Assembly (NCBI RefSeq): GCF_042681825.1 | Contig: NZ_JBHUGH010000036.1 | Coordinates: 14,511-78,510, forward strand | Length of the DNA: 64,000 nucleotides | DNA from: Halodurantibacterium flavum | Lineage (GTDB): Bacteria; Pseudomonadota; Alphaproteobacteria; Rhodobacterales; Rhodobacteraceae | Direction of reading: 5' to 3' | Shown here: piece by piece, positions 31,661-40,263 of the stretch | How positions within the stretch are numbered: the first letter of the stretch is position 1 | Layout of the letters: each line of letters begins with the position of its first letter | Program-made: the position numbers and the translations under genes | Notes under the pieces: model-generated | What the model was told of the DNA's origin: nothing | Databases searched by the model: none | Seen by the model: only the letters and a program-made list of their open reading frames with translations

Positions 31661-32218
31661 ATGTCCGATGATCAGGGCGCCGCGCTGGGCGCGGATCGCT
31701 CGCTCCTTCTCGTCGATGATGACGAGCCGTTTCTGCGTCGCCTCGCGAAGGCGATGGAAAAGCGGGGCTTCGTGCCGGAAATGGCCGGATCGGTCGCGGC
31801 TGGCAAGGCGGCGGTGGCAGAACGCCCCCCGGCCTATGCCGTGGTCGACCTGCGGCTCGAGGACGGCAACGGGCTCGACGTGGTCGAGGCGCTGCGGGAA
31901 AAGCGTCCGGACAGCCGGATCGTCGTTCTGACCGGCTATGGTGCGATCGCGACGGCGGTTGCGGCGGTCAAGATCGGCGCGACGGATTACCTGTCGAAGC
32001 CCGCCGACGCGGATGACGTGATGAACGCGCTCTTGTCCAAAGGGGCGGATGCGCTGCCCTCCCCACCCGAAAACCCGATGTCCGCCGACCGGGTGCGCTG
32101 GGAACATATCCAGCGCGTCTACGAGATGTGCGACCGCAACGTGAGCGAGACCGCCCGCCGCCTGAGCATGCATCGCCGCACCTTGCAACGCATCCTTGCC
32201 AAACGCAGCCCGCGCTGA
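31661..32218 (+). CDS. regA: Global redox response regulator RegA/PrrA
   Basis: A 185-residue two-domain regulator. The receiver has the acidic pair in LLLVDDDEPFLRRL, the phospho-acceptor Asp63 in VVDLRLEDGNGLDV, T/S in VVLTGYGAI and Lys in YLSKPADADD. A proline-rich linker (ALPSPPENPM) leads to a Fis-type helix-turn-helix ending NVSETARRLSMHRRTLQRIL, nearly identical across alphaproteobacteria. It activates or represses photosynthesis, respiration, CO2 and N2 fixation genes in relatives. The last base abuts the convergent HD hydrolase gene. Confidence 0.97.
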   Translation: MSDDQGAALGADRSLLLVDDDEPFLRRLAKAMEKRGFVPEMAGSVAAGKAAVAERPPAYAVVDLRLEDGNGLDVVEALREKRPDSRIVVLTGYGAIATAVAAVKIGATDYLSKPADADDVMNALLSKGADALPSPPENPMSADRVRWEHIQRVYEMCDRNVSETARRLSMHRRTLQRILAKRSPR

Positions 32219-32812
32219 TCAGCAGGCGCCGATCAAGGCCCGGTGGCGCGCCACATAGGCTGCGCGCACCTCGGCGGGCGGGCGCAGATGCAGGGTCAGG
32301 CCGTCGGTCAGCGCGGGGTCGGGGCGGCCGAAAAAGCGGTTGGCCTCGGCCACGGAAAACCCGGCAAGCTGCACCGCCTCCAGCCAGGCCGAAAGACGGT
32401 CGGCGCGCTTGATCCTTTTCTTGATCTCGGCCGGCAACTGCGCCGGAAGCCCGAACCGGATATGGATCGCGCCGGTCAGCCGCGCATCGAGATCGCCATA
32501 GCCGGGCCCTATGGCCGCCTTGACCGGCGAGATCATGTCGCCAATCACATATTCCGGCGCGTCATGCAGCAGCGCCGCCAACCGCCACCGGACCGGCAAG
32601 GCGGGCCAGGCACGCCCAAAGATCTCTTCGACCAGCAGCGAGTGTTCGGCTACGGAATAAGGCCAGTCGCCCCGGGTCTGCCCGTTCCAGCGCGCGACAA
32701 AGGCGAGCCCGTGCGCGATGTCCTCGATCTCGATATCCACCGGCGTGGGGTCGAGCAGATCGAGCCGCCGCCCCGATAGCATCCTTTGCCAGGCACGCGG
32801 AGCCCCGGTCAT
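32219..32812 (-). CDS. HD-domain phosphohydrolase
   Basis: A 197-residue HD-superfamily protein (YfbR/5'-nucleotidase-like). The start at ATG 32812 overlaps the glycosyltransferase stop (ATGA); the longer frame runs inside that gene. The metal-binding residues are in YSVAEHSLLVEEI, ALLHDAPEYVIGDM and RADRLSAWLEA. It is likely a nucleotide phosphohydrolase; the substrate is not determined. It ends immediately beside the regA stop with no gap, so the two genes converge without an obvious terminator. Confidence 0.85.
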   Translation of the reverse strand: MTGAPRAWQRMLSGRRLDLLDPTPVDIEIEDIAHGLAFVARWNGQTRGDWPYSVAEHSLLVEEIFGRAWPALPVRWRLAALLHDAPEYVIGDMISPVKAAIGPGYGDLDARLTGAIHIRFGLPAQLPAEIKKRIKRADRLSAWLEAVQLAGFSVAEANRFFGRPDPALTDGLTLHLRPPAEVRAAYVARHRALIGAC

Positions 32813-33768
32813 GTCACGACGTGATAAGGGTCTGGGAAGCGGTTCAGGTAGGGGCGCAACTGCCAGTTCGTCGCAATGTGCTTCAGATGCAGCAGTGCCG
32901 CCTTGACCGGATCGCTGAGATAACGCGGTTCGGCAACGTCGAAACCCGCCCTTTCGGGAAAATAGGCCTCCATGAAGTCCCGGTAGATCTTGTGGTATCG
33001 CGCCGGCAATGCGCCCTTGCGATCGCTCCATGGCTTCTGGTCAGAGATGAAGTGGACAACATGCGGCCCGACGCTCTGTTCCAGATAGGGCCGACGCAGG
33101 GGCCATTGCCAGTTCCAGACGGGGCTGAGTTCGGCCCAGTCCTTGTAAAGGACGCAGTTCAGGACGGACTGGTCGTGCGCATGAAGGCGCGCACCGTTTT
33201 CGGCGCCGAAATCAACGCAACGCCGCAGCACGTCCGCCTCGACATAGCTTTGGGTGTCGATCACCAGAAAACCGGAGTTGAAGTAAGGTGCCGGCGCCCA
33301 GCCCATCACGCGGAATTCGCGCATAAGGCCGTTCAGCTTGCGCCACTGCTTCTGATCGCGAACCGCGGCGACCGGATGGCCTTTCAGGTCGATCTCCATC
33401 AGGCGGGCATAATCACCCGACTCGGCAAGCATGTCGCAGTCCATATAGGTGATGCGGCGGTAATCGCCCTGAAACAGCGGCGGAAGGATCAGCCGAAGAT
33501 AGCAGTATTCCCCACGGCGGCCGGCGATATCCTGTTCGGCAAAGATCCCCTCGGTATCCACCCGGCACAGACGGATGCCCAGATCGGCAAAGGCGGCGGG
33601 CATTTCCAGATCGTCGAGCGTCACGATGCAGATGTCGAACCCCTGCGACTTGGGCAAAAGCGCGATCTGGCGGGCGACGAACAGCGCGAAGGGAAAGAAG
33701 CGGTCGTCGCAACACAGCATCACGGCGCGATCGTGCCGGGCCGGAAACGTTTCGGAAAGGATTCTCAT
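32809..33768 (-). CDS. Glycosyltransferase family 8-type protein
   Basis: A 319-residue GT-A fold protein. ATG 33768 is chosen because GGAGA lies 6 nt upstream; a further in-frame ATG twelve codons earlier lacks one. The DxD motif is YMDCDMLA near residue 110, with upstream YCYLRLILPPLF and downstream PYFNSGFLVID and HAHDQSVLNCVLY, all typical of GT8 galactosyl/glucosyltransferases. The acceptor is unknown, possibly LPS core or a surface glycan. It forms a two-gene unit with the HD protein. Confidence 0.85.
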   Translation of the reverse strand: MRILSETFPARHDRAVMLCCDDRFFPFALFVARQIALLPKSQGFDICIVTLDDLEMPAAFADLGIRLCRVDTEGIFAEQDIAGRRGEYCYLRLILPPLFQGDYRRITYMDCDMLAESGDYARLMEIDLKGHPVAAVRDQKQWRKLNGLMREFRVMGWAPAPYFNSGFLVIDTQSYVEADVLRRCVDFGAENGARLHAHDQSVLNCVLYKDWAELSPVWNWQWPLRRPYLEQSVGPHVVHFISDQKPWSDRKGALPARYHKIYRDFMEAYFPERAGFDVAEPRYLSDPVKAALLHLKHIATNWQLRPYLNRFPDPYHVVT

Positions 33769-33871
33769 ACTATCTCCGTCGGGCCCCGGGCGGATTGCCG
33801 TCACAGCCTTTGTTGCCGCTGGGCAAGGGGGATGCTATCACCCGGCGTCGATTGCAGGTCAAGGAGCGGAC

Positions 33872-35263
33872 ATGGCCGACTACATCATCAGGGACATCGC
33901 GCTGGCGGATTACGGCCGCAAGGAGCTGACGATCGCCGAGACCGAGATGCCGGGCCTCATGGCGCTGCGCGACGAATTCGGAACCGACAAGCCGCTGCGT
34001 GGCGCTCGGATCGCAGGCAGCCTTCACATGACGATCCAGACCGGCGTTCTGATCGAGACGCTCGTCGCACTTGGCGCCGATGTTCGCTGGGCCTCTTGCA
34101 ACATCTTTTCGACGCAGGACCATGCGGCCGCGGCGATTGCGCAGGCGGGCGTGCCGGTCTTTGCGATCAAGGGCGAAACGCTTGCCGAATACTGGGCCTA
34201 TACGGATCGGATCTTCCAGTTCGGCGAAGGCACGGCCAACATGATCCTCGACGATGGCGGGGATGCGACGCTTTACATCCTGATGGGTGCGCGGGTCGAG
34301 GCAGGGGAAACCGCGCTGATCGAGAAGCCCGGATCCGAGGAGGAAGAGGCGCTCTTTGCCCAGATCCGCAAGCGTCTGGCGGAATCGCCCGGCTGGTTCA
34401 CCGCGCAGCGCGATGCGATCCGGGGTGTGTCCGAGGAAACGACGACCGGGGTGCACCGGCTTTACGACTTGCACAAGAAGGGGTTGCTGCCCTTCCCGGC
34501 GATCAACGTGAACGACAGCGTCACCAAGTCGAAATTCGACAACAAATATGGCTGCAAGGAATCGCTGGTGGACGGCATCCGCCGTGCGACCGACACGATG
34601 ATGGCGGGCAAGGTCGCGGTGGTCTGCGGCTATGGCGACGTGGGCAAGGGCTCGGCGGCCTCGCTGCGCGGGGCGGGCGCCCGTGTCAAGGTGACCGAGG
34701 TGGACCCGATCTGCGCGCTCCAGGCGGCGATGGACGGTTACGAGGTCGTGACGCTGGAGGATGTGGCGGCCAGCGCCGACATCTTCATCACGACCACCGG
34801 CAACAAGGACGTGATCCGGATCGAGCATATGCGCGAGATGAAGGACATGGCCATCGTCGGGAATATCGGCCATTTCGACAATGAAATTCAGGTGGCCGCT
34901 CTGCGCAACCACAAATGGACGAACATCAAGGATCAGGTGGACATGATCGAGATGCCCTCGGGCGCGCGGATCATCCTTCTGTCCGAGGGGCGGCTTCTGA
35001 ACCTCGGCAATGCGACCGGGCATCCGAGTTTCGTGATGTCGGCATCGTTCACCAACCAGGTTCTGGCGCAGATCGAGCTTTGGACCAAGGGCGACGAATA
35101 TCGGCCGGGCGTCTATATCCTGCCCAAGCATCTGGACGAAAAGGTGGCGCGCCTGCATCTGGCCAAGATCGGCGTCAAGCTGACCGAACTGCGCCCGGAT
35201 CAGGCCGACTACATCGGCGTCCCGGTCCAGGGGCCGTACAAGTCCGACCATTACCGCTATTGA
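33872..35263 (+). CDS. ahcY: Adenosylhomocysteinase (SAH hydrolase)
   Basis: A 463-residue NAD-dependent enzyme that splits S-adenosylhomocysteine to homocysteine and adenosine, keeping methylation going. The start ATG 33872 is preceded by CAAGGAGCGG. Markers: VRWASCNIFSTQDHAAAA, the NAD site CGYGDVGKGSA, NKDVIRIEHM and the C-terminal GPYKSDHYRY, whose lysine/tyrosine reach the neighbouring NAD. It includes the insertion common to alphaproteobacterial and eukaryal-type enzymes. Single-gene transcript between the divergent GT8 gene and the convergent EVE gene; no SAH riboswitch is evident upstream. Confidence 0.97.
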   Translation: MADYIIRDIALADYGRKELTIAETEMPGLMALRDEFGTDKPLRGARIAGSLHMTIQTGVLIETLVALGADVRWASCNIFSTQDHAAAAIAQAGVPVFAIKGETLAEYWAYTDRIFQFGEGTANMILDDGGDATLYILMGARVEAGETALIEKPGSEEEEALFAQIRKRLAESPGWFTAQRDAIRGVSEETTTGVHRLYDLHKKGLLPFPAINVNDSVTKSKFDNKYGCKESLVDGIRRATDTMMAGKVAVVCGYGDVGKGSAASLRGAGARVKVTEVDPICALQAAMDGYEVVTLEDVAASADIFITTTGNKDVIRIEHMREMKDMAIVGNIGHFDNEIQVAALRNHKWTNIKDQVDMIEMPSGARIILLSEGRLLNLGNATGHPSFVMSASFTNQVLAQIELWTKGDEYRPGVYILPKHLDEKVARLHLAKIGVKLTELRPDQADYIGVPVQGPYKSDHYRY

Positions 35264-35265
35264 CG

Positions 35266-35284
35266 GCGGGCAGGGCCTGCCCGC
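35266..35284. terminator. GC-rich hairpin after ahcY
   Basis: GCGGGCAGG at 35266-35274 and CCTGCCCGC at 35276-35284 are perfect reverse complements, giving an 8-bp stem with a 3-nt loop directly after the ahcY stop. No T tract follows, so it may slow polymerase or block exonucleases instead of terminating efficiently. Confidence 0.45.
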
Positions 35285-35355
35285 GCAGGGCGGGCCTTGA
35301 ACTGCGAAATGGGCGGCGGGCGATCCACCCCGGCCGCCGCGGTTGCCCCGCCGGT

Positions 35356-35775
35356 TCAGGGCGTGACGCCGCCCAGCTCGCAGATGATGCGCCATTCCGC
35401 CTCGCTCACTGGCTGCACCGACAGGCGTGACGTCTTGACCAGCACCATGTCCTGAAGATCGGCATGCGCCTTGCAGTCTTCCAGCGTCACGGGGCGTTTC
35501 AACGGCGACAGGGCGCGGATATGCACGCAGTCCCAGCGCGGATCGTCGGTTGTGCTGTCGGGGGCGCTTTCAGCGCAGACCTCGACGATTCCCACGATCT
35601 CCTTGCCGATGTTCGAATGATAGAAAAAGCCCCGGTCGCCCAGCTTCATTGCCCGCATGTTGTTGCGGGCCTGATAGTTGCGCACGCCCGACCATTCCTC
35701 ACCCGCCGCGCCCCTGGCGACCTGCTGGTCCCAGCTCCAGGCGTCGGGTTCCGACTTGAAGAGCCAAAAGGCCAT
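35356..35775 (-). CDS. EVE domain-containing protein
   Basis: A 139-residue single-domain EVE/PUA-like protein opening MAFWLFKSEPDAWSWDQ, with the family blocks GVRNYQARNNMRAMKLGDRGFFYHSN split across its first 55 residues and a C-terminal RLSVQPVSEAEW. EVE domains bind modified bases in RNA or DNA; the physiological ligand is unknown. The ATG shares its first base with the last base of the YCII stop (TGATG), implying translational coupling at the end of the tsaD-gpsA-YCII-EVE series. Confidence 0.88.
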   Translation of the reverse strand: MAFWLFKSEPDAWSWDQQVARGAAGEEWSGVRNYQARNNMRAMKLGDRGFFYHSNIGKEIVGIVEVCAESAPDSTTDDPRWDCVHIRALSPLKRPVTLEDCKAHADLQDMVLVKTSRLSVQPVSEAEWRIICELGGVTP

Positions 35776-36047
35776 CAGATCACCTTTTTCCAGGGCCGGA
35801 TGTCCACCTGTGCAAAGAGGCCTGCCAGCGCATAGGGATCGCCCGCCGCCCAGTCCTGCGCGGCGCTCAGGTCGTCCACCTCGATCACGACAAGCGATCC
35901 GTTCATCGCGCCCTCTGCATCCAGAAAGGGTCCGGCCTGCCGGACGACGCCCGTTTTCTCGATATAGGCGAGATGCGCCTCGCGCGTGGCAAGGCGGGTT
36001 TCCAGATGATCGGGTTTGTCGGTGCAGATCAGGGCAAAGAGCGGCAT
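35775..36047 (-). CDS. YCII-related protein
   Basis: A 90-residue YCII-domain protein (MPLFALICTDKPDHLETR...). ATG 36047 lies 1 nt after the gpsA stop; the longer frame overlaps gpsA. The conserved His in REAHLAYI and Asp in FLDAEGAMNGSLVVIE match the proposed dimeric active site of the family. No confirmed reaction; it sits in the same place beside gpsA and EVE genes in related genomes. Confidence 0.87.
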   Translation of the reverse strand: MPLFALICTDKPDHLETRLATREAHLAYIEKTGVVRQAGPFLDAEGAMNGSLVVIEVDDLSAAQDWAAGDPYALAGLFAQVDIRPWKKVI

Positions 36048-36048
36048 G

Positions 36049-36999
36049 TCATTCTTCCTTGAGCGGGCGGGACAGCAGCGCGGCCATCGCATCGGGCACG
36101 GTCAGCCGCTGGTCGATGACGGCAGCAACCATCGCCGTGACCGGCATGTCAATAGAACGTGCCGCGGCAAGTGCAGAAACCGCGCGCGCCGTGGCGACGC
36201 CTTCGACCGTAGCGGTGGCGTCGGGCGGGCCCCCGGACCCCAGGCTGCGCCCAAAGCGGAAATTGCGCGAAAGGTCCGAGGTGCAGGTCAGGACCAGATC
36301 GCCCAGCCCGGCGAGTCCGGCAAGCGTTTCGGCCCGCGCCCCCAGCGCCACGGCAAGGCGCACCATCTCGGCATAGCCGCGCGTCATCAGGGCGGCGCGG
36401 GCGCTGTCGCCAAAGCCCGCGCCGATGGACATGCCGGCGGCGATGGCGATCACGTTCTTCAGCGCGCCCCCCAGTTCGGCGCCGGTGACATCGGTGGTCC
36501 GGTAAAGCCGCAGGACAGGGGTGGAGAGGTCTTCCTGCAGACTTTCGCCCCTTGCGCCATCCGCGCAGGCGAGCGTCAGCGCCGTGGGCAGGCCGCGCGC
36601 GATATCGGCTGCAAAACTTGGGCCAGTCAGAATAGCAGCGGTCGCTGCGGGGCAGGCTTGTTCGATCAGGGCAGATGCACCTTGCCCACTGGCCAGATCC
36701 ACGCCCTTGGCACAGGCGACCAGGGCGCGGCCGTCAAGCTGCGGCGCCGCCCCGCGCAGGAACCCCGACAGTTGCTGCATCGGCACGGCAAGAAGGACGA
36801 CCGGCGCCCCGATATCCTGCAAGCGGTCGGTCAGGATCACGTTCTCGGGCAGTGTAACGCCGGGCAGACGGGGGTTTTCCCGGCTGTCCCGCATCCCGCG
36901 CAGATCCCGCGCCCAAAGCGTGACCTGCCCTTGCCCGGACAGCGCCACCGCCAGCGCGGTTCCGAACGCGCCCGCCCCCAGCACCGCGACCCCGGTCAT
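36049..36999 (-). CDS. gpsA: Glycerol-3-phosphate dehydrogenase [NAD(P)+]
   Basis: A 316-residue enzyme that reduces dihydroxyacetone phosphate to sn-glycerol-3-phosphate for phospholipid synthesis. N-terminal Rossmann motif VLGAGAFGTALA; conserved VLLAVPMQQL, ACAKGVDL, LTGPSFAADIARGLPTA and the catalytic-lysine block ELGGALKNVIAIAAGM. The ATG at 36999 overlaps the tsaD stop (ATGA). Cytoplasmic; operon with tsaD, YCII and EVE genes. Length is slightly below average for the family. Confidence 0.96.
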   Translation of the reverse strand: MTGVAVLGAGAFGTALAVALSGQGQVTLWARDLRGMRDSRENPRLPGVTLPENVILTDRLQDIGAPVVLLAVPMQQLSGFLRGAAPQLDGRALVACAKGVDLASGQGASALIEQACPAATAAILTGPSFAADIARGLPTALTLACADGARGESLQEDLSTPVLRLYRTTDVTGAELGGALKNVIAIAAGMSIGAGFGDSARAALMTRGYAEMVRLAVALGARAETLAGLAGLGDLVLTCTSDLSRNFRFGRSLGSGGPPDATATVEGVATARAVSALAAARSIDMPVTAMVAAVIDQRLTVPDAMAALLSRPLKEE

Positions 37000-38081
37000 G
37001 CCTTGGCCCCCTTGCGCCCCGAGCCAAGAAGCGCCGGGCTCCGTTCGTCCAGCGGCCATCTGGGGCGCGCGACAAAGGGGGCGGGGGCCTCGCCCGCCGT
37101 CAGCCGTTCTGCGGCGGCCCAGGCGATCATGGCGGCGTTGTCGGTGCAAAGCGATAGCGGCGGCGCAACAAAGGTGACGCCACCGGCTGCCTCGATCAGT
37201 CGTTCCCGGATGGTCTGGTTGGCGGCGACTCCCCCTGCGACCGCAAAGGCGGGGCTGGCGGGGGACCGCGCCATGTAGATGTCGAGCGCGCGCCGCGATT
37301 TCTGCGCGAGCACATCCGCCACGGCCTCCTGGAACCCGGCGCAAAGGTCGGCGCGGTCCTGCCGCGTCAGCCCGCCCTGCTGTTCGACCAGTGCGTCGCG
37401 CGCCCGCAACACCGCAGTCTTGAGCCCTGAAAACGAAAGATCGCAGCCGGGCCGGTCCAGCAGCGGGCGCGGAAAGCCGAAGCGGGAGGCATCGCCGCTG
37501 CGTGCCTCGGCCTCGACGGCGGGGCCGCCCGGTTGCGGAAGGCCCAACAGCTTGGCCACCTTGTCGAACGCCTCGCCGGGGGCGTCGTCGATGGTCCCGC
37601 CCAGCCGTTGAAAGCGGTCCGCGGCCTCGACCATCAGGAACTGGCAATGGCCACCGGACACAAGCAGCATCAGATAGGGAAAGGCCAGCCCATGGGTCAG
37701 GCGCGGCGTCAGGGCGTGGCCCGCCAGATGGTTGACCCCGATCAGCGGAAGCCCGGTCGCCGCGGCGATGCCCCGGGCGCACATCACGCCCGCAAGGACC
37801 CCGCCGATCAGACCCGGCCCGGCCGTGACCCCGATCGCGTCGATAGCGCCAAGCGTCATCCCCGCCTTGTCCAGTGCCGCCTCGACGCAGCTGTCGATCT
37901 TTTCGACATGGGCGCGCGCCGCGATTTCGGGAACGACGCCGCCGAAGGCCGCGTGAAGGTCGGCCTGCCCCGCGACGAGCGAGGACAGGATCGCGCCGCG
38001 TTCCCCATGGGCGCGCACGACCGCAGCCGCCGTGTCGTCACAGCTGCTTTCAATGCCCAGAACGGTCAGGCTGTCTTTCAT
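36996..38081 (-). CDS. tsaD: tRNA N6-adenosine threonylcarbamoyltransferase TsaD
   Basis: A 361-residue ASKHA-fold protein that transfers threonylcarbamoyl to A37 of ANN-decoding tRNAs. Opening MKDSLTVLGIESSCDDTAAAVV; metal ligands in NHLAGHALTPRL; LLVSGGHCQFLMV; and the C-terminal SLCTDNAAMIAWAA. The start at 38081 is the family-typical one; the frame continues upstream over the divergent hemD region. Its partner TsaE is encoded at 27280-27750, and mtaB (43376), which acts on the same t6A base, is also in this window. Confidence 0.96.
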   Translation of the reverse strand: MKDSLTVLGIESSCDDTAAAVVRAHGERGAILSSLVAGQADLHAAFGGVVPEIAARAHVEKIDSCVEAALDKAGMTLGAIDAIGVTAGPGLIGGVLAGVMCARGIAAATGLPLIGVNHLAGHALTPRLTHGLAFPYLMLLVSGGHCQFLMVEAADRFQRLGGTIDDAPGEAFDKVAKLLGLPQPGGPAVEAEARSGDASRFGFPRPLLDRPGCDLSFSGLKTAVLRARDALVEQQGGLTRQDRADLCAGFQEAVADVLAQKSRRALDIYMARSPASPAFAVAGGVAANQTIRERLIEAAGGVTFVAPPLSLCTDNAAMIAWAAAERLTAGEAPAPFVARPRWPLDERSPALLGSGRKGAKA

Positions 38082-38163
38082 GCGGTCCCGATGTGCTGCC
38101 GGTTGCGATACGATTGCCATGCAGGTAACACTGCGGGTCGTGGCAGACAATCCCGACAGGTCC

Positions 38164-38850
38164 ATGGCCGCTTCCGCGCTCTTGCTCACAAGACCCGAAT
38201 GCCAGTCGCGCCGTTTCGCCGCTGGTCTCGAATGCGAGCGTGTCGTGATATCGCCTGTCATCCGGGTGGAACTGCGCGAGGCAGGGCCTTTGCCCCCGGA
38301 TATTGCCGATATCATCTTTACCTCGGAAAATGCGATTGCCGGGGCGGGCGCGGGGCGCCGCGCCTGGTGTGTCGGCGACCGCACCGCTGCGGCCGCGCGC
38401 GCGGCAGGTTATGAAGCGCGGTCAGCCGGGGGTGACGCCGGGTCCCTGGTCGCGCTGATCCTGCAAGAGGCGGGCGACGGGCCGTTCCTGCATCTGCGTG
38501 GCGCGCACACGCGGGGCGATGTCGCGGCGAGGCTTCAGGCGGCCGGGCTGAATGTGGCGGAACGGGTGGTCTATGACCAGATCGCCCAGCCCCTGACGCC
38601 CGAGGCGCGGAGGCTGCTTGCCGAGCCGGGGCGTGTCGTGGTGCCCTTGTTCTCGCCGCGTTCGGCCGGGCTCCTGGCGGCGCAGCTGGGGGATGTGCAG
38701 GCGCGGCTGCTGCCGGTCGCGATCTCGGCGGCGACGGCGGCGGAATGGCGCAGCCTGCGGCCCGGGCCGGTGATCGTTTCCGAGGCGCCAGATGCCGCTG
38801 CAATGCGCGTGGCCTGTCAAAGCGCGCTTTCCGCCGGGGGCGCGCCTTGA
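38164..38850 (+). CDS. hemD: Uroporphyrinogen-III synthase
   Basis: A 228-residue HemD-type protein that closes and inverts ring D of hydroxymethylbilane in heme, siroheme and bacteriochlorophyll synthesis. The family is poorly conserved; visible hallmarks are ALLLTRPECQSRRFAAGL at the start, IIFTSENAI, FLHLRGAHTRGDVAARL and VPLFSPRSAGLL. ATG 38164 gives the usual N-terminus; an in-frame ATG at 38119 would add 15 residues. Divergent from tsaD, with no hemC beside it in this window. Followed by the COG4223 and hemY genes, the usual alphaproteobacterial order. Confidence 0.85.
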   Translation: MAASALLLTRPECQSRRFAAGLECERVVISPVIRVELREAGPLPPDIADIIFTSENAIAGAGAGRRAWCVGDRTAAAARAAGYEARSAGGDAGSLVALILQEAGDGPFLHLRGAHTRGDVAARLQAAGLNVAERVVYDQIAQPLTPEARRLLAEPGRVVVPLFSPRSAGLLAAQLGDVQARLLPVAISAATAAEWRSLRPGPVIVSEAPDAAAMRVACQSALSAGGAP

Positions 38851-38906
38851 GACGGGCGCCCAGCCGGGCTAAGTATGGGCAGGACAAGTGAGCAGGAGGA
38901 CAGCGG

Positions 38907-40253
38907 GTGGCAAGCTCCGGCAAGGGCAAGCGCGGCGGCGCGGCAGGGACCAATGCGGCAGAGCCGGGACAGGCAGACACCCCCGAGCGGGAGCCCAGCG
39001 TCCCCGAAGCGCCCCAAATCCCGGAAACGCCCGGCGCGGAACCTTTGCCGACCGATCCGGCCGTGGCTGATCAGGAGGTGGCCGGCACCGCGCGGGCGGA
39101 TCGGCCTTCCGTGAATGAACCCGATGCGGCCCCGGAGCCGGTTTCCACCGATATGCCAGCAGGGGCTGACGCCCCGCCCGATCTTTCCGCCCCACCGGTT
39201 CCAGAGCCCGAGACGCCGGCGCTGGAGATTCCCGCGCCCGATCTCTCGGAACCCGCCGAACCCGAAGCCGTGCCGGAAAAACCCGAGACGCCTGCGCCTG
39301 CCCCCGCACGGGAAGAGCGGCGACGCGGTGGCGTGTTCCTGCCGCTGCTCCTCGGCGGGGCGATCAGCGCCGCTGCGGGCTTTGCCGCTGCGTTTTTCCT
39401 GTTGCAGCAGGGTCAGGGTGCGGATGACGATGCAATCCTTGCGGCGATCAACGCACAGGCTGACCGGCTTGGCGCCTTGGAGGCGCAGCTTGCCGCGCCG
39501 CCGGAGGCGACGGTCGATCTTTCGCCGCTGGCGGACGGGCAGCAGGCCTTGCTCGATCAGTTCGCGGCGCTGGAACAGCGCATGTCCGAGCTTGAGACGC
39601 GGCCCGATCCGGCGCCTGCCGATCTGTCTGCAGTTGAGGCAGAGCTTTCGGCCCTGCGCGCCCTGATCGCCGAAGTTCAGACCGATGACAGCGCGCTGGA
39701 GGCGCAGGAGGCCGCCCGCGCCGAGGCGGAAGCGGCTGCGGCCGAGGCCGCCCGGCTTGCCGAGGTGACGGCGCGGCGCGCCGCCCTTGCGCGGGTGCAG
39801 GCGGCGTTCGATGCCGGCACCGCCTATGAGGACGCCCTTCGGGATATCGGTCCCGCGGATGCGCTGCCCGAGCCGCTGGCGGCCAGCGCGGCGCAGGGTG
39901 TGCCGACCCTTGCAGCCCTGCGCGAAAGCTTCGTTTCCTCGGCCCGGGGCGCGCTTGCCGCGGCCCTGCCCGAGGCCGCGGGGGACGCGCCCCTGGACCG
40001 TTTCGCGGGATTTCTGCGGGGACAGGTCGCAATGCGCAGCCTCAGCCCGCGGGAAGGCGACGATCCCGACGCGATCCTCTCGCGGGCCGAGGCCGCGCTT
40101 GTCGCGGGTGATCTCGCGGCGGCGCTGGCCGAGGTCGAGACCCTGCCACCGGCCGGACGCGATGCGATGGCCGGCTGGGTGACGCAGGCCGAGGGGCGGC
40201 TGGCCGCCGAGCGCGCCCTTGCCGACCTTTCCCGCACGATCAACGACAACTGA
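38907..40253 (+). CDS. COG4223 mitofilin-like inner membrane protein
   Basis: A 448-residue protein starting at GTG 38907 after AGGAGGACA. The first 140 residues are disordered and rich in Pro, Glu and Ala. One membrane helix is near residues 145-172 (GVFLPLLLGGAISAAAGFAA), then an alanine/glutamate coiled coil, then a C-terminal helical domain. This matches the alphaproteobacterial relative of Mic60/mitofilin, encoded between hemD and hemY, which shapes intracytoplasmic or inner membranes in purple bacteria. The topology (short cytoplasmic head, periplasmic coil) is inferred. Confidence 0.85.
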   Translation: MASSGKGKRGGAAGTNAAEPGQADTPEREPSVPEAPQIPETPGAEPLPTDPAVADQEVAGTARADRPSVNEPDAAPEPVSTDMPAGADAPPDLSAPPVPEPETPALEIPAPDLSEPAEPEAVPEKPETPAPAPAREERRRGGVFLPLLLGGAISAAAGFAAAFFLLQQGQGADDDAILAAINAQADRLGALEAQLAAPPEATVDLSPLADGQQALLDQFAALEQRMSELETRPDPAPADLSAVEAELSALRALIAEVQTDDSALEAQEAARAEAEAAAAEAARLAEVTARRAALARVQAAFDAGTAYEDALRDIGPADALPEPLAASAAQGVPTLAALRESFVSSARGALAAALPEAAGDAPLDRFAGFLRGQVAMRSLSPREGDDPDAILSRAEAALVAGDLAAALAEVETLPPAGRDAMAGWVTQAEGRLAAERALADLSRTINDN

Positions 40254-40263
40254 GGACGTCGCC

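Noticed and set aside
33780..33871. Possible SAH riboswitch before ahcY
   Set aside because: The conserved core of the SAH riboswitch is not present in the short upstream region; only an ordinary AAGGAGCGG ribosome site is visible.
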